Source: Streptomyces marinisediminis | GTDB taxonomy: Bacteria > Actinomycetota > Actinomycetes > Streptomycetales > Streptomycetaceae | Reading direction: 5' to 3' | Assembly: GCF_026262575.1 (NCBI RefSeq) | Contig: NZ_JAPKFL010000016.1 | Span: 62,001-126,000 of the forward strand | DNA: 64,000 nucleotides | In this document: positions 35,436 to 44,950 of the stretch, piece after piece | Layout of the letters: every line of letters starts with the position of its first letter | Numbering within the stretch: the first letter of the stretch is position 1 | Program-made: the position numbers and the translations under genes | The notes under the pieces: model-generated | What the model saw: only the letters and a program-made list of their open reading frames with translations | Databases searched by the model: none | What the model was told of the DNA's origin: nothing

Positions 35436-35831
35436 CCCGCGTCTGCCCGCCCCCGGGCCCGCGCCGTGGGAAGCGCCCCGGCGCGCTCCCACGGCGCCGC
35501 ACCGCACCACCGCGCCGCGCCCGCGGCCGGCTGTGACGGGCGAGGCCCGCGAACCCGACCGAGCGCGGAACGGGTCCGCAGACCGCAGGAGCGGGGCCGG
35601 GGACCGGCGGCCGACCACGCCCCACGCCGCGCCCCCGGGCCGTGACCGAGCCGTCCCGCCCGGCGCGCACGGCCCTGCGGCCACCCGCTCCCGCCCCCTC
35701 ACCCCAACGGGCGCATCCCGGGCACACGGCGTGGACGGAAGGCCCCGACGAGCCCCGACGAGCCCGGCGCAGCCCCGCGCCCCCGGGCCGTCGGGCGCGA
35801 CGCTGTCGGCGGCCCGTGTGATGCTGGTGGG
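35436..35831. other. Gap between UvrA-like and AraC genes
   Basis: About 396 bp. It holds the terminator at 35461-35497; the rest is GC-rich with no gene or clear promoter visible before the AraC start. Confidence 0.5.
35461..35497 (+). terminator. Hairpin downstream of UvrA-like gene
   Basis: GCGCCGTGGGA pairs perfectly with TCCCACGGCGC; the inner GCGC/GCGC extends the stem with small bulges. It begins 26 nt past the stop codon. Confidence 0.6.
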
Positions 35832-36257
35832 ATGACGCTGGCGGACCTCGCTCACCTGCGCCGGGCGCGCGACCTGATCAATCGCGACTACGCGGAGCCC
35901 TTGGACGTTCCCGCGCTGGCCCGGGCGGCGCACATGTCACCCGGGCACTTCTCGCGCAGCTTCCGCGCCGCCTTCGGGGAGACGCCCTACAGCTACCTGA
36001 TGACCCGCAGGATCGAGCGGGCCAAGGCGCTGCTGCGCCGGGGAGACCTGTCGGTGACGGAGGTCTGCTGCGCGGTCGGCTGCACGTCGCTGGGGTCCTT
36101 CAGCACGCGGTTCACCGCGCTGGTGGGGGAGAGCCCCAGCGCGTACCGGGCGCGCGACCACGGCCAGGGCGCCGAGATCCCGGCCTGCGTGGCCAAGGTT
36201 TTCACGCGGCCGGTCAGGAACGGAGAAGCCGGGCGCCCCGGTCCGGCCGTAGCGTGA
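35832..36257 (+). CDS. AraC-family regulator (DNA-binding domain only)
   Basis: 141 aa. Two helix-turn-helix motifs typical of AraC/XylS: LDVPALARAAHMSPGHFSR and LSVTEVCCAVGCTSLGSFS, with ETPYSYLMTRRIERAKALL between. No separate effector domain; a short basic tail follows residue ~115. The downstream VOC gene lies immediately behind, with a promoter element inside the 3' end of this gene. Candidate regulator of that element and of its copy at 32646 (inference). Confidence 0.9.
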   Translation: MTLADLAHLRRARDLINRDYAEPLDVPALARAAHMSPGHFSRSFRAAFGETPYSYLMTRRIERAKALLRRGDLSVTEVCCAVGCTSLGSFSTRFTALVGESPSAYRARDHGQGAEIPACVAKVFTRPVRNGEAGRPGPAVA

Positions 36258-36262
36258 GCGGC
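36212..36262 (+). promoter_or_regulatory. Promoter element, copy 2, before the VOC gene
   Basis: GGTCAGGAACGGAGAAGC (36212-36229) and TAGCGTGAGCGGC (36250-36262) lead straight into ATG 36263. The element lies inside the end of the AraC gene and gives the VOC gene its own, probably leaderless, promoter. Confidence 0.5.
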
Positions 36263-36679
36263 ATGGACATCAAGCTTTCGCAGTGCTTCATCGCCGTGGA
36301 CGACCACGACAAGGCGCTCGCCTTCTACCGGGACGCGCTCGGATTGGAGGTGCGCAACGACGTCGGCTTCGAGGGGATGCGCTGGGTCACCCTGGGCGCG
36401 CCGTCGCAACCCGACGTGGAGATCGTGCTCGAACCGCCCCTGGCCAACCCGGACGCCTCCCCGGCGGACCAGCAGGCCATGGCCGAGCTGCTGGCCAAGG
36501 GCATGCTGCGGGGGGTGATCTTCGCCACCGACGACTGCGACGCCACGTTCGAGCGCGTCCGGGCCTCCGGCGCCGAGGTGCTGCAGGAACCGATCGACCA
36601 GCCGTACGGGGTCCGCGACTGCGCCTTCCGCGACCCGGCCGGCAACATGCTCCGCTTCACCCAGCGTCGCAACCGCTGA
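36263..36679 (+). CDS. VOC-family (glyoxalase/bleomycin-resistance-like) protein
   Basis: 138 aa, one vicinal-oxygen-chelate domain: CFIAVDDHDKALAFYRDAL at the N-terminus and YGVRDCAFRDPAGNMLRFTQ at the C-terminus carry the paired beta-alpha-beta modules. ATG 36263 is preferred; GTG 36254, overlapping the AraC stop, is an in-frame alternative adding three residues. Role in thiol conjugation or drug sequestration is possible. Grouped with the AraC regulator and UvrA-like protein. Confidence 0.88.
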   Translation: MDIKLSQCFIAVDDHDKALAFYRDALGLEVRNDVGFEGMRWVTLGAPSQPDVEIVLEPPLANPDASPADQQAMAELLAKGMLRGVIFATDDCDATFERVRASGAEVLQEPIDQPYGVRDCAFRDPAGNMLRFTQRRNR

Positions 36680-36868
36680 GCACGGCCCCTCCGGGCCCTG
36701 GCGTCCCTGCGCGGCTGACGTCCGGCCACCGGGCGTACGCACGTCCAGCGGCCGGGCGCCCCGCGCGGAGGGCGCCTGGCCACTGGGCGTCACACCGCGC
36801 TGCCACGGCACGCCGTGCGGAAGTGGTCCCGGCGGCCCCGCGTCGCGTCGCCCGCCTCCCGGCCCGCG

Positions 36869-37981
36869 TCAGGAGCCGGTGTCCTCCTGGCCCGGCGCGC
36901 CGTCCGCCTGCTCCCGCTCCCGCGCGCGGCGGCGCTCCAGCCGCTCGCGCTGGGGCACGACCGTGTACCGGGGGTCCTCGGCCGAGGCGATCCCGGCGTG
37001 GAAGACGCCGAGGCGGGTGCACGCGGAGGCCGCCAGCAGCGCCGCGCCCGAGACGGCCGCCGCCGTCCGGCTGCGGTGGCCCAGCAGCGCGGCGCCGGCC
37101 GCGCCCGCCACGGACAGCGCCGTGGCGGCGCGCAGGTACCTGCCGCCCGTGCCGGTGCGGTAGGTCTCGGCCGCCAGCCCCATCCGGCGCTCCATGGTCT
37201 GCGTGGCGGCCACCTCGACCGCCGCGCCGAAGACCGCGGCGCCCCGGGCCGGGCCGTTCTCCCGGACCGGTGCGGCGGCCAGCGCCATGCCGGAGGCCGC
37301 CACCGCGGCCGAGCCGGTGAAGACGAACGGCATCTGCCGGTAGCCGTCGTGCCAGCCGGGCACGGCGGTGTCGGCGGCCAGTACCGCGGTGTAGGCGGCG
37401 ACCGCGGGACCCAGCAGCGCCGCGGCCCCCGTCGCGGTGCGCTCCAGGCGCGGCAGCCGGCCCCACACGTCGAGCACGGCGGCGGCGCCGGCCGCCGGGC
37501 CGTAGGCGGCCAGCAGCCAGGAGCCGACGCTCATCGGGGACGTCGGCTTGACCACCCGCAGCATGTTGGCGAACCGGCCCGGCCTGCCGAGGTCGTGGAT
37601 GAGCAGCCCCGTGGAGCCGGAGACGGCGGCCAGCGAGGAGATCTTCATGGCCCGCGCCATGCGGGGCCGCCCGGTCAGCGCGGCTCCGGCGGCCAGCACG
37701 GAGCCCGCCCCGGCCAGACCGCCGAGGAAGAAGTACCCGGCGATGTCCCGGGCGCTCCACGCGGGGGCCTTGATGACCGGCCTGCCGTAGTAGGAGGAGA
37801 ACTCCGCCTCGGGCACCATGAGCTGCTCGCCCTTGCGCCCGCGCCGCCGCCGGCGGCCGCCCGCGCGGCCGTCCGCGCTCCGGCCGTCCGGGCGCGCCCC
37901 GTCCAGGCCCTGGCCGACCAGGGCCTGGCGGGGTGGCCGCTCGCCCCGGATGCCCTGCCGGGTCACGTCACCGCTGTTCAT
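36869..37981 (-). CDS. NrfD-family membrane subunit of formate dehydrogenase
   Basis: 370 aa, polytopic quinone-interacting subunit. The first ~70 residues are hydrophilic and Arg-rich (GRRRRRGRKGEQ). The NrfD core follows, with GYFFLGGLAGAGSVLAAG, HDLGRPGRFANMLRVVKP and MSVGSWLLAAYG. Passes electrons from the iron-sulfur subunit to the quinone pool. ATG 37981 overlaps the ferredoxin-subunit stop (ATGA). Last gene of the fdh operon. Confidence 0.9.
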   Translation of the reverse strand: MNSGDVTRQGIRGERPPRQALVGQGLDGARPDGRSADGRAGGRRRRRGRKGEQLMVPEAEFSSYYGRPVIKAPAWSARDIAGYFFLGGLAGAGSVLAAGAALTGRPRMARAMKISSLAAVSGSTGLLIHDLGRPGRFANMLRVVKPTSPMSVGSWLLAAYGPAAGAAAVLDVWGRLPRLERTATGAAALLGPAVAAYTAVLAADTAVPGWHDGYRQMPFVFTGSAAVAASGMALAAAPVRENGPARGAAVFGAAVEVAATQTMERRMGLAAETYRTGTGGRYLRAATALSVAGAAGAALLGHRSRTAAAVSGAALLAASACTRLGVFHAGIASAEDPRYTVVPQRERLERRRAREREQADGAPGQEDTGS

Positions 37982-38997
37982 CGACGCCTCCCCGGCAGTC
38001 GTCCGCTGGCCGCGAAGACGGCGGCCAGGCCGCCGAGCAGGGTCGCGGCGGCGGCACCGGCGTGCCGCCACATCGAGGGCAGGTCCCGCGTGGTGACGAC
38101 CGGGTCCGGCGGCAGTCCGTAGACCTCGGGCTCGTCCAGCAGGAGGAAGAACGCGCCGTCGCCGCCCACGCCGTCCTGCGGGTCCTCGCCGTACAGCCGG
38201 GCGTCGGTGACGCCCGCCGCGTGCAGTTGCGCCACCCGCCCGGCGGCCCGCTCACGCAGCTCCTCCAGCGGGCCGAACTGGATGGAGTCGGTGGGGCACG
38301 CCTTGGCGCAGGCGGGTTCCTGCCCCGCGCCGAGCCGGTCGTAGCACAGCGTGCACTTCCAGGCCCGGCCGTCGCCGGGACGCTGCTCGATCACCCCGTA
38401 CGGGCAGGCGGGCACGCAGTAGCCGCAGCCGTTGCAGATGTCCTCCTGCACCACGACGGTGCCGAACTCGGTGCGGAACAGCGATCCGGTCGGGCAGACG
38501 TCCAGGCAGGCGGCGTGCGTGCAGTGCTTGCACACGTCGGAGGACATCAGCCAGCGCAGCTCGGTGCGCCCGTCGGGGGAGGGCGCGCCCTCGGGCGCCG
38601 GGGTGGTGGGCGTGATCGCCGCCTCGGCGGGCGGGGTCCCCGAGCCCTGGGCGGCGAGCGCGAACACGTCCACGTCGCTGTGGTCGACGGCGGTCTGGGC
38701 GTGGCCCAGCGGCTTGTTCTGCTCGATGAACGCCACGTGCCGCCAGGTGGAGGCGCCCAGGCCCTGGCTGTTGTCGTAGGACATGCCGGTGAGTTCCAGG
38801 CCGTCCTCGGGGATGGCGTTCCACTCCTTGCAGGCGACCTCGCACGCCTTGCAGCCGATGCAGACGGAGGTGTCGGTGAAGAACCCCATGCGCTGCGGCG
38901 CGTCGGCGTGCCCGGCGTCGCCCGCCGGATCGGGCTCGACGCCGGCGAGCAGGTTGCGGCCGACGAGGGAGCCGGGGGCGGGGCTGGTGTCCGTCAT
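37978..38997 (-). CDS. Formate dehydrogenase iron-sulfur subunit
   Basis: 339 aa. Four [4Fe-4S] cluster motifs: CIGCKACEVACKEW, CKHCTHAACLDVCPTG, CNGCGYCVPACPYG and CTLCYDRLG...CAKACPTD. A C-terminal hydrophobic helix (HAGAAAATLLGGLAAVFAA) may anchor it to the membrane. A Pro/Ala linker (residues about 115-140) is inserted after the first cluster. Overlaps the catalytic subunit upstream (ATGA-type, 38994-38997) and NrfD downstream. Confidence 0.93.
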   Translation of the reverse strand: MTDTSPAPGSLVGRNLLAGVEPDPAGDAGHADAPQRMGFFTDTSVCIGCKACEVACKEWNAIPEDGLELTGMSYDNSQGLGASTWRHVAFIEQNKPLGHAQTAVDHSDVDVFALAAQGSGTPPAEAAITPTTPAPEGAPSPDGRTELRWLMSSDVCKHCTHAACLDVCPTGSLFRTEFGTVVVQEDICNGCGYCVPACPYGVIEQRPGDGRAWKCTLCYDRLGAGQEPACAKACPTDSIQFGPLEELRERAAGRVAQLHAAGVTDARLYGEDPQDGVGGDGAFFLLLDEPEVYGLPPDPVVTTRDLPSMWRHAGAAAATLLGGLAAVFAASGRLPGRRR

Positions 38998-41900
38998 CCG
39001 CGCACCTCCGTTCCGGTGTGCTCGGTGACGCCGGCCCGTTCCTGGTAGGAGTGGAGCAGGTCGAGCAGTGCGGGGCCGCGTGGCCGGCGTCCCGGCCTGA
39101 TGTCGGCGGTCAGCGCCTTCACCTCCTGGATGTGCACGTTCGGGTCGAGTGCGATGGCCGACAGCTCGTTGGCCGCGTCACCGCGTGAGTAGCCGTTGGG
39201 CCCCCAGTGGTAGGGCAGGCCGATCTGGTGGACGGTGCGCCCCTGCACGGTCAGCGGCGCCATCCGCTGCGTGACCAGGACCCGCGCCTCGATCACGCCG
39301 CGCGCGCTCACCAGCGTCGCCCACCCGGCGTGCTCCAGATTCCGCTCGGCCGCGAGCTGCGGGGACACCTCGCAGAAGAACTCCGGCTGCAGCTCGGCCA
39401 GGTAGGGCGACCAGCGCGTCATGCCGCCCGCGGTGAAGTGCTCGGTGAGCCGGTAGGTCGTCACGACGTACGGGTAGACGTCGCTGCCGGGGAGGCCGCC
39501 GCTGGGGTGGAAGCGGTTGTGCTCGGAGGAGATCGCCTGCCGCACCGGGCTGCGCTGCTGGGCGGGGTAGAGCGGGTTGCGCACCGGGGAGTCCTGGGGC
39601 TCGTAGTGCGTGGGCAGCGGACCGTCGATCAGCCCGGCCGGCGCGTACAGCCACGCCTTGCCGTCCGCCTGCATGATGAACGGGTCGGTGCCGCTGAGGG
39701 CGTCCGGCCCCTCGGCGCCCTCGGGGGGCCGGTAGGACGGGGGCCGGTCGGCAATGAAGTCGGGGTTGTCGTGCCCGGTCCATCGGCCCGCTTCCGCGTC
39801 CCACCACACCAGCGCCTTGCGCTCGCTCCAGGGCCGGCCGTCGGGGTCGGCGGAGGCGCGGTTGTACAGGATGCGGCGGTTGGCGGGCCAGGCCCACGCC
39901 CACTCGGCCGCGATCCAGTCCTGCTCGGTGTGCGGCTTCTTGCGGGCCGCCTGGTTCACGCCGTCGGCGTACACCCCGCAGTAGATCCAGCAGCCGCAGG
40001 AGGTGGAGCCGTCGTCGGTGAGCTGCTCGTAGGAGGACAGCGGGGTGCCGTCGGCCGCGTAGCCGTTGATCTCGGCGAGCACCGCCTCGGCCGAGGGCTC
40101 CGCCAGGGGGCCCTCGGTGGGGTAGTCCCAGGTGAGGTCGAGCAGCGGGCGGTCCTTGGGGTCGGTGGAGCCGCGCAGCCGCTCCCTGATCCGCCGGCCC
40201 AGGTGGTACATGAACCACAGGTCGCTGCGCGCCTCGCCGTCGGGCTCCTTCGCCGCGAAGTGCCACTGGAGCATGCGGTTGGTGTTGGTGTAGGACCCGG
40301 ACTTCTCGGTGTGCGAGGCGGCGGGGAAGAAGAACACCTCGGTCGCGATGTCCTCGGTGCGCAGCTCGCCGGTGGCGATCTCGGGGCCGTCCTTCCACCA
40401 GGTGGCCGACTCGATCAGCGAGAAGTCGCGCACGACGAGCCAGTCCAGACGGGCCATGCCCAACCGCTGCATCTTGGCGTTCGCCGAGCCGACGGCCGGG
40501 TTCTCGCCCATCAGGAAGTAGCCCTTGCACACCCCCTCCAACTGGGCCAGCACGGTGTCGTAGGTGCTGTGCGAACCGGTCAGCCGGGGCAGGTGGTCGA
40601 AGCAGAAGTCGTTGTCGGCGGTGGCGGCCTCGCCGAAGTACGCCTTGAGCAGACTCACGGCGTAGGAACGCATGTTGGCCCAGTAGCCCTTCTTGGTCCG
40701 CACGCCCTCCACGAAGGCGTCCAGGTCCTCGTGGGCGTGGGCGTGGGGCATGGGGAGGTAGCCGGGCAGCAGGTTGAACAGCGTCGGGATGTCGCTGGAG
40801 CCCTGGATGCTGGCGTGGCCGCGCAGCGCCTGGATGCCGCCGCCGGGCCGTCCCATGTTGCCCAGGAGCAACTGCAGGATGCAGGCCGTGCGGATGTACT
40901 GGGCGCCGACGGTGTGCTGCGTCCAGCCGACGGCGTACACGAACTCGCTCGTGCGGTCCCGGCCCGAGTTCTCCACCAGCGCGCGGCACACCTCGGCGAA
41001 CACGTCCCTGGGGATGCCGCAGGTCTCCTCGACCATCTCGGGCGTGTAGCGGGCGTAGTGGCGCTTGAGGATCTGGTAGACGCAGCGCGGGTGCTCCAGC
41101 GTGCGGTCCTCGTGCTGCTCGCCGGAGATGGCCGCGCCACCGGACCCGTGCGACTCCGCGCCGCCGGAGGAGGAGCTGTTCCTCCCCGGGCCCGACCGCT
41201 CGTGGTACAGCTCGTCGCGCTTGCCCGAGGCGGCCTGGACGCTGGCGCCCTCGTACTGCCAGGTGTGCACGTCGTAGCTGCCGCCCTCCTCGTCCAGACC
41301 GGAGAAGAGGCCGTCCAGGTCCTCGGTGTCGCGGAACTCCTCACCGACGATGGTGGCGGCGTTGGTGTACTCCAGCACGAACTCGCGGAACTCGTGGCCG
41401 CCGCTGAGGACGTGGTTGATGATGCCGCCGAGGAAGGCGATGTCGGTGCCCGCCCGGATCGGCACGTGCAGGTCGGCCAGGGCGCTGGTGCGCGTGAAGC
41501 GCGGGTCGACGTGGATGACCTTGGCCCCGCGCGCCTTGGCCTCCATCACCCACTGGAAGCCGACGGGGTGGGCCTCGGCGAAGTTGGAGCCCTCGATGAC
41601 GATGCAGTCCGAGTTCTGCAGGTCCTGCATGAACGTCGTGGCCCCGCCGCGGCCGAAGGAGGTGCCGAGCCCGGCGACCGTGGAGCTGTGGCAGACCCGG
41701 GCCTGGTTCTCCACCTGCACCACGCCCAGCGCCGTGAAGAGCTTCTTGATGAGGTAGTTCTCCTCGTTGTCCAGCGTCGCTCCGCCCAGGCTGGCGATGC
41801 CCAGGGTGCGGTTGACCCGCAGGCCCTCGTCCTCCTGCTGCCAGTTCTCCGCGCGGGTGCGCAGCACGCGGTCGACCACCATGTCCAGCGCCGTGTCCAG

Positions 41901-42257
41901 GTCCAGGCGCTCCCAGTCCCGGGCGTGGGGGCGCCGGTAGAGCACCTCGTGACGGCGGGCGTCGCCGGTGGTGAGCTGGAGGGAGGCCGCGCCCTTGGGG
42001 CACAGCCGGCCCCGGCTGACGGGCGAGTCGGGGTCGCCCTCGATCTGGACGACCCGCTCGTCCTTGACGTACACGTTCTGCCCGCAGCCCACGGCGCAGT
42101 AGGGGCACACGGACTTCACCACCCGGTCGGCGCTCTCGGTGCGCGGTGTGAGGGAGCGCGTGGTCGGTGACGTGGCGGCCGCCCCGCGGCCCAGGGGATC
42201 GGCGCCGGTGAGCTGCCGGTAGACGGGCCAGTCCTGGATCCAGGTCCGCATCCCCAT
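38994..42257 (-). CDS. Formate dehydrogenase catalytic (molybdopterin) subunit, Cys form
   Basis: 1087 aa molybdopterin oxidoreductase. The N-terminal [4Fe-4S] motif is CPYCAVGCGQNVYV with CPKG downstream. The active-site motif reads NQARVCHSSTVAG, so Cys takes the place of the selenocysteine of E. coli FdnG/FdhF. No twin-arginine signal is visible, which points to a cytoplasmic catalytic site. A Ser/Gly/His-rich loop (NSSSSGGAESHGSGGAA) occurs near residue 365. ATG 42257 has GGAGGAG 8 nt upstream. First gene of an operon with the ferredoxin and NrfD subunits. Confidence 0.94.
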   Translation of the reverse strand: MGMRTWIQDWPVYRQLTGADPLGRGAAATSPTTRSLTPRTESADRVVKSVCPYCAVGCGQNVYVKDERVVQIEGDPDSPVSRGRLCPKGAASLQLTTGDARRHEVLYRRPHARDWERLDLDTALDMVVDRVLRTRAENWQQEDEGLRVNRTLGIASLGGATLDNEENYLIKKLFTALGVVQVENQARVCHSSTVAGLGTSFGRGGATTFMQDLQNSDCIVIEGSNFAEAHPVGFQWVMEAKARGAKVIHVDPRFTRTSALADLHVPIRAGTDIAFLGGIINHVLSGGHEFREFVLEYTNAATIVGEEFRDTEDLDGLFSGLDEEGGSYDVHTWQYEGASVQAASGKRDELYHERSGPGRNSSSSGGAESHGSGGAAISGEQHEDRTLEHPRCVYQILKRHYARYTPEMVEETCGIPRDVFAEVCRALVENSGRDRTSEFVYAVGWTQHTVGAQYIRTACILQLLLGNMGRPGGGIQALRGHASIQGSSDIPTLFNLLPGYLPMPHAHAHEDLDAFVEGVRTKKGYWANMRSYAVSLLKAYFGEAATADNDFCFDHLPRLTGSHSTYDTVLAQLEGVCKGYFLMGENPAVGSANAKMQRLGMARLDWLVVRDFSLIESATWWKDGPEIATGELRTEDIATEVFFFPAASHTEKSGSYTNTNRMLQWHFAAKEPDGEARSDLWFMYHLGRRIRERLRGSTDPKDRPLLDLTWDYPTEGPLAEPSAEAVLAEINGYAADGTPLSSYEQLTDDGSTSCGCWIYCGVYADGVNQAARKKPHTEQDWIAAEWAWAWPANRRILYNRASADPDGRPWSERKALVWWDAEAGRWTGHDNPDFIADRPPSYRPPEGAEGPDALSGTDPFIMQADGKAWLYAPAGLIDGPLPTHYEPQDSPVRNPLYPAQQRSPVRQAISSEHNRFHPSGGLPGSDVYPYVVTTYRLTEHFTAGGMTRWSPYLAELQPEFFCEVSPQLAAERNLEHAGWATLVSARGVIEARVLVTQRMAPLTVQGRTVHQIGLPYHWGPNGYSRGDAANELSAIALDPNVHIQEVKALTADIRPGRRPRGPALLDLLHSYQERAGVTEHTGTEVRG

Positions 42258-42370
42258 GTGGAAGTCTCCTCCGCCGGTCCGGGCACGTGGGTCACGGCGC
42301 GGTGGGTGCCCCCCGGGGCGGCTTTCACACCTGCCGGACGGCTCCGTTTTCCGCGGACCGAAGGCCGGTG

Positions 42371-43897
42371 TCAGCCGATCGGGATGCCCGGGTTCACCAG
42401 GCCGTCGCCCCCGACGACGGTGTTGTCACCGGCGACGGTCACCGGGCAGGAGCGCGGGTCGTGGTGGGTGATGTCGAAGGCGTACCGGCCGCTGCCCCGC
42501 GCGCCGGTCAGGTCGGAGTGGTTGGCGCGGAAGACGGTGCCGCAGCCCCAGCCGGGGCGCTGGCTGTGCGTCTGGTAGCCGTCCTGGAGGGTCCCGTGAC
42601 CGCTGTTGCCCTCGATGAGGTAGCCGTTGCCCTTCACGTCCACCCAGGAGTCGTCGTAGTGGGCGCCGGTGAGGCCGTCGCCGTAGAAGGTGTTGCCCGA
42701 GACGACCCCGCCGGTGGTGCCCTCCTTGATGTCGACGTTCTCGCCGCCGACGCGGGGACCGATGACGTTGTCGAGGATGCGGACGTGGTCGCTGCGGTCG
42801 GTGAGGGTGTTCGCGGAGCCGACGTACACGCCCTCGCCCATGCCGTTCCCGGCCGTGCCGGTGTCGCGGATGCGGGAGTTGCGCAGCACGCCGTGGCTGC
42901 TGGAGTTGCGGAAGTGCACGCCCTCCATGGTGAGCCCGTGCACGGTGACCGAGTCGATGACCACGTGGTCGGAGGCGTCGACCATGATGCCCTTCTGGCC
43001 GCCGGTGACGGTGATCCCGTGGATCGTCCAGTGGCTCGCCCCGTTCACGTGCAGCCCGTAGCCGCCGCCGGCGTTGGGCGTGACGAGCTCGGCGCGGGGC
43101 GAACCGGTCAGCGTGACGCGGCGTTCGGCCGTGCCGGGGCGGGTGATCTTGAAGTTGCCCCGGTAGGTGCCGTCCGCCAGCCGGATCGTCCGGCCGGGCA
43201 CCGCCGCGGCCAGGGCCGCCTTCAGCTCGGCGCCGTCGGTGACGGTCACGGTGTCCCCCGGCCCGGAGGGGGTCGGCGTCGGAGCGGGGGGCGTCGGCTC
43301 GGGGCCGGGCGGCATGGTCGGTGTCGGTGTCGGTGTCGGCGTCGGTGTCGGGGTGGGGGTGGGCGCCGGGGGCGGCGGCGCCTCGTCTCCGGTGAGGGCG
43401 ACGTCGTCCACACCGATCGGGCCCGCCCCGTACCAGCCGCTGACGGTCACGGTGACGGCGCGGGTGTCCGCGCCCGCGGTGAAGCCCGTGCTCACCGGCG
43501 TCCACTCGGCCCCGCCGGCCCAGTGGGAGGCGGCCACCCCTTCGCCCTGGACGCCGAGTGCCGCGTAGCCGCCCCGGACCCAGGCGCTGACGGTGTACCG
43601 GTGGCCCGGTACGACGTCCACCACCTGGTGGCAGGGGGCGGTGTCCTGGGCGCCGGGGACGGAGGTGAGGGCGTGGCGGCCGGTGCGGGGGGCGTCGGCG
43701 TCCGCGCGGGAGTCACCCGAGCAGGACCAGCCGCTCAGGTCGCCGCTCTCGAAGCCGCCGTTGACCAGGGGCGGCTCGGCCGCCGGGGCGTCGGCGCTGA
43801 CCGGCGGCACGGCGAGCGCGGCGAGGCCGAGGCCGAACAGGGTGGCGGCGGGTGCGACACGGAAAGTACGGCGGCGCGGGCTCCGGGGGCGGGTCAT
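42371..43897 (-). CDS. Secreted CBM-like / right-handed beta-helix protein
   Basis: 508 aa. A signal peptide (about residues 1-36, Arg-rich start) precedes a jelly-roll carbohydrate-binding-like domain (LVNGGFESGDLSGWSCSG ... WYGAGPIGVDDVALTG), a Thr-Pro linker, and a parallel beta-helix with repeated HVVIDSVTVHG, SHGVLRNSRIRD and HVRILDNVIG coils, as in pectate lyases and poly-saccharide lyases. The substrate is unknown. It lies downstream of the FnIII lipoprotein, in the same direction, next to the DasR-like sites. Confidence 0.85.
   Translation of the reverse strand: MTRPRSPRRRTFRVAPAATLFGLGLAALAVPPVSADAPAAEPPLVNGGFESGDLSGWSCSGDSRADADAPRTGRHALTSVPGAQDTAPCHQVVDVVPGHRYTVSAWVRGGYAALGVQGEGVAASHWAGGAEWTPVSTGFTAGADTRAVTVTVSGWYGAGPIGVDDVALTGDEAPPPPAPTPTPTPTPTPTPTPTMPPGPEPTPPAPTPTPSGPGDTVTVTDGAELKAALAAAVPGRTIRLADGTYRGNFKITRPGTAERRVTLTGSPRAELVTPNAGGGYGLHVNGASHWTIHGITVTGGQKGIMVDASDHVVIDSVTVHGLTMEGVHFRNSSSHGVLRNSRIRDTGTAGNGMGEGVYVGSANTLTDRSDHVRILDNVIGPRVGGENVDIKEGTTGGVVSGNTFYGDGLTGAHYDDSWVDVKGNGYLIEGNSGHGTLQDGYQTHSQRPGWGCGTVFRANHSDLTGARGSGRYAFDITHHDPRSCPVTVAGDNTVVGGDGLVNPGIPIG
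43319..43354. repeat. Hexameric tandem repeat encoding a (Thr-Pro)n linker
   Basis: GGTGTC-type hexamers repeat about six times on the plus strand and encode the TPTPTPTP linker between the binding and beta-helix domains. Such linkers vary in length between strains. Confidence 0.7.
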
Positions 43898-43945
43898 GGG
43901 GGCTCCTTGCGGGCGGGGCCGGTGGGGGAGTGGCGGGCGCGTGGG

Positions 43946-44917
43946 TCAGCCGGACGGCGTCGCCGTGGTGACGGCGCGCTCGGGGGTGAAGGCGCCCCAG
44001 TGCCCGTCGGGCAGCTTCGCCCGGATCCTGACGGTGTGCCGGGTCCCCGGTGCGCCACCGACGTGCAGCCGGTGGGTGACCCGCTCCTCGGACGCCGAGG
44101 TGTCCCACACCAGCGTCGTGGCGAACTCCCCGTCGAGGTGGATCTCGTACTCGGTGGTCCGCACGCCGGTGTCCGGTGGCACCCAGGACAGTTCGAGGTG
44201 CTGCCCGTCGCCGTCCGCGACGGCCCGGAAGCCGGTCGGCGCGGTGTTCTCGCCGCCGCCGGCTCCTTCGGCCGTGGTGAGCGTGGCGGTGGCGCTGGCG
44301 GGGGAGACGTTGCCGGCCGCGTCCCTGGCCCGGACGGTGAACCGGTACTCCGTGCCCGGGCGCAGCCCGGTGATGAGGGTGGTGGTGGAGTCGCCGGCCA
44401 CGCTGTGGATCGTGGTGCCGCTCTGCAGGACGTCGTAGGAGGTCACGCCCGTGTCGTCGGACGCCTCCCGCCAGGTGAGCGTGGCCGCGCGGGAGCCGTC
44501 CGCCCGCGCCCGCAGGTCCTCCGGCCGGGTGGGGGGCGTCTCGTCCTGGTGGTCGGGCAGCGTGGTGACGGTGACCTCCCTGCTGGACGGCGAGAGGTTG
44601 CCCTCGCCGTCCTTGGCCCGGACGGTGAAGGTGTACCGGGAGGAGGGCCGCAGCCCGTCCACGTCCACCATGTACTTCTCGCCGGGCACCTGCGTGACGC
44701 GCTCGCCGTCGCGGTAGACCTCGTAGCCGCTGACGTCCTCCCCGGCGTCCGCCCGGTTCCACATCACGTGCACGGACGTGGCCGTGCCGGCGTGCACGGT
44801 CAGGCCGGCCGGTGCCTCGGGGCCGCGCGGCCGCCCCTCCCGGGCTCCGGCCGCGCAGGCGGTCAGCGCCAGCGAGGCGGCCAGCAGCAGGGCGGCCAGG
44901 TGAACCGTCCGTCGCAC
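43946..44917 (-). CDS. Fibronectin type III repeat lipoprotein
   Basis: 323 aa. Starts at GTG 44917, supported by GGAGG 7 nt upstream; the longer frame would overlap the DasR-like site. The lipobox LALTAC places the lipid-linked Cys at residue 21. Three FnIII domains follow, each ending in YTFTVRAKDGEGNLSP-like strands (GLRPSSRYTF, GLRPGTEYRF, APGTRHTV). FnIII modules of this type are usual in secreted chitinases and cellulases; no catalytic domain is present, so a binding or docking role is likely. Confidence 0.85.
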   Translation of the reverse strand: MRRTVHLAALLLAASLALTACAAGAREGRPRGPEAPAGLTVHAGTATSVHVMWNRADAGEDVSGYEVYRDGERVTQVPGEKYMVDVDGLRPSSRYTFTVRAKDGEGNLSPSSREVTVTTLPDHQDETPPTRPEDLRARADGSRAATLTWREASDDTGVTSYDVLQSGTTIHSVAGDSTTTLITGLRPGTEYRFTVRARDAAGNVSPASATATLTTAEGAGGGENTAPTGFRAVADGDGQHLELSWVPPDTGVRTTEYEIHLDGEFATTLVWDTSASEERVTHRLHVGGAPGTRHTVRIRAKLPDGHWGAFTPERAVTTATPSG

Positions 44918-44950
44918 GGCGGGCCTCCGTTCGCCAGGGTGTGCCAGTAA

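Noticed and set aside
39207..42170. Open frame of 987 codons antisense to the formate dehydrogenase subunit
   Set aside because: The true gene on the other strand has all molybdopterin motifs; the antisense product is Val/Gly/His-rich with no domain, a by-product of the lack of stops in GC-rich DNA.
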